A stretch of DNA of 5,630 nucleotides from Syntrophaceae bacterium (GTDB lineage: Bacteria; Desulfobacterota; Syntrophorhabdia; Syntrophorhabdales; WCHB1-27): assembly GCA_003165115.1 (NCBI GenBank), contig PLSJ01000263.1, positions 1 through 5,630 of the forward strand, in the 5' to 3' direction. Numbering within the stretch: the first letter of the stretch is position 1; each line of letters opens with the position of its first letter. The notes under the pieces were generated by a model. The model ran no database searches and was not told the DNA's origin. It worked only from the letters and a program-made list of their open reading frames with translations. Made by a program: the position numbers and the translations under genes. This document shows positions 5,375-5,630 of this stretch, piece by piece.

Positions 5375-5630
5375 TCACTCCTTGCAGTAGATGAGGTAGC
5401 CCCCGGCCCTCGTCAGCTTAAACGCCGTGGTGATGCGGCCCACTGATTCACTGGAACCGAGAAATACGTATCCCCCCTTGTTCAGGGCAATATAGAAATG
5501 ATCGACCAGTTGTTTCCGCGATACATCATCAAAATAGATAAGGACGTTTCTGCAGAAAATGAAATCGTATCCCCTTTTTTCCCTGAGTGCAGGCTTGTCG
5601 GCAAGGTTCAGATGTTCGAATCTCACCGAG
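5375..5630 (-). CDS. cheR: Chemotaxis protein methyltransferase CheR, C-terminal part (cut by window edge)
   Basis: CheR transfers methyl groups from S-adenosylmethionine to glutamates on the cytoplasmic helices of chemoreceptors, setting adaptation. Only the last ~84 codons are visible. The reading frame stays open through the right edge, so the GTG at 5624-5626 is an internal Val codon and not the start. The segment holds the family signature F-I-F-C-R-N-V-L-I-Y-F-D of the Rossmann methyltransferase core. After it come a predicted helix (RKQLVDHFYIALN) and the late strand G-G-Y-V-F-L-G-S-S-E-S, where many CheRs read GHSE. It ends in the usual Y-x-I-Y-C-K-E. The N-terminal helical domain and the SAM-binding glycine motif lie outside the window. 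Its TGA is 6 bases before the next ATG, and its final codons contain that gene's Shine-Dalgarno. The family call is very firm; the total length is unknown. Confidence 0.95.
   Translation of the reverse strand, partial: SVRFEHLNLADKPALREKRGYDFIFCRNVLIYFDDVSRKQLVDHFYIALNKGGYVFLGSSESVGRITTAFKLTRAGGYLIYCKE
5378..5383 (-). promoter_or_regulatory. Ribosome binding site for the first cheY-like gene
   Basis: AAGGAG on the minus strand, 9 bases upstream of the ATG at 5366-5368. It lies inside the last codons of cheR, which suggests coupled translation. Confidence 0.8.

Noticed and set aside
5624..5626. GTG as a start codon for a short 83-residue methyltransferase fragment
   Set aside because: The frame continues upstream to the window edge and the CheR fold needs the missing N-terminal part, so this is an internal Val codon of a gene cut by the window.

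Overview
The window lies inside one chemotaxis (che) operon. All six clear genes are on the minus strand, so transcription runs from the right edge to the left. The order is cheR (3' end only), a CheY-type receiver, a STAS-domain protein, a second CheY, a large multi-domain CheA, and a membrane-anchored methyl-accepting chemotaxis protein (MCP). Genes overlap or are separated by at most 57 bases, and no internal terminator or convincing promoter is visible. This points to one polycistronic message whose promoter lies beyond the right edge.

Layout by region: 5375-5630 CheR catalytic-domain end; 5000-5368 CheY-like protein with a Tyr switch residue; 4678-5007 STAS protein overlapping both neighbours; 4331-4696 CheY with a Trp switch residue; 1370-4315 CheA; 92-1312 MCP; 1-91 a short trailing region that may hold the first codons of another gene. 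The three central junctions (cheR/cheY, cheY/STAS, STAS/cheY) look translationally coupled, with each Shine-Dalgarno lying inside the preceding coding sequence. The STAS gene, cheA and the MCP gene start with GTG.

How the parts fit: the MCP controls CheA autophosphorylation. CheA passes phosphate from histidines in its Hpt domains to one or both CheY proteins, and CheR methylates receptors for adaptation. The unusual content is layered on this core. CheA carries two intact Hpt domains, a third Hpt-like domain that has lost its histidine, a P2-like domain between the first two, and a tandem 25-residue repeat resembling the MshEN/GspE N-terminal motif, which in other proteins binds c-di-GMP. 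The MCP has no extracytoplasmic sensor, but its C-terminal helix carries a sequence closely resembling the CheZ catalytic D-x-x-x-Q motif. A flexible linker and a short acidic-aromatic tail follow, an arrangement like that of CheZ. The STAS protein has Thr at the usual phospho-Ser position.

Organism: a Gram-negative, moderately G+C-rich bacterium. The gene order and CheA architecture most resemble Desulfobacterota (former Deltaproteobacteria). This is an inference from family resemblance; nothing here fixes the genus. No tRNA, rRNA, CRISPR or mobile element was seen, and no gene-free stretch exceeds 100 bases.
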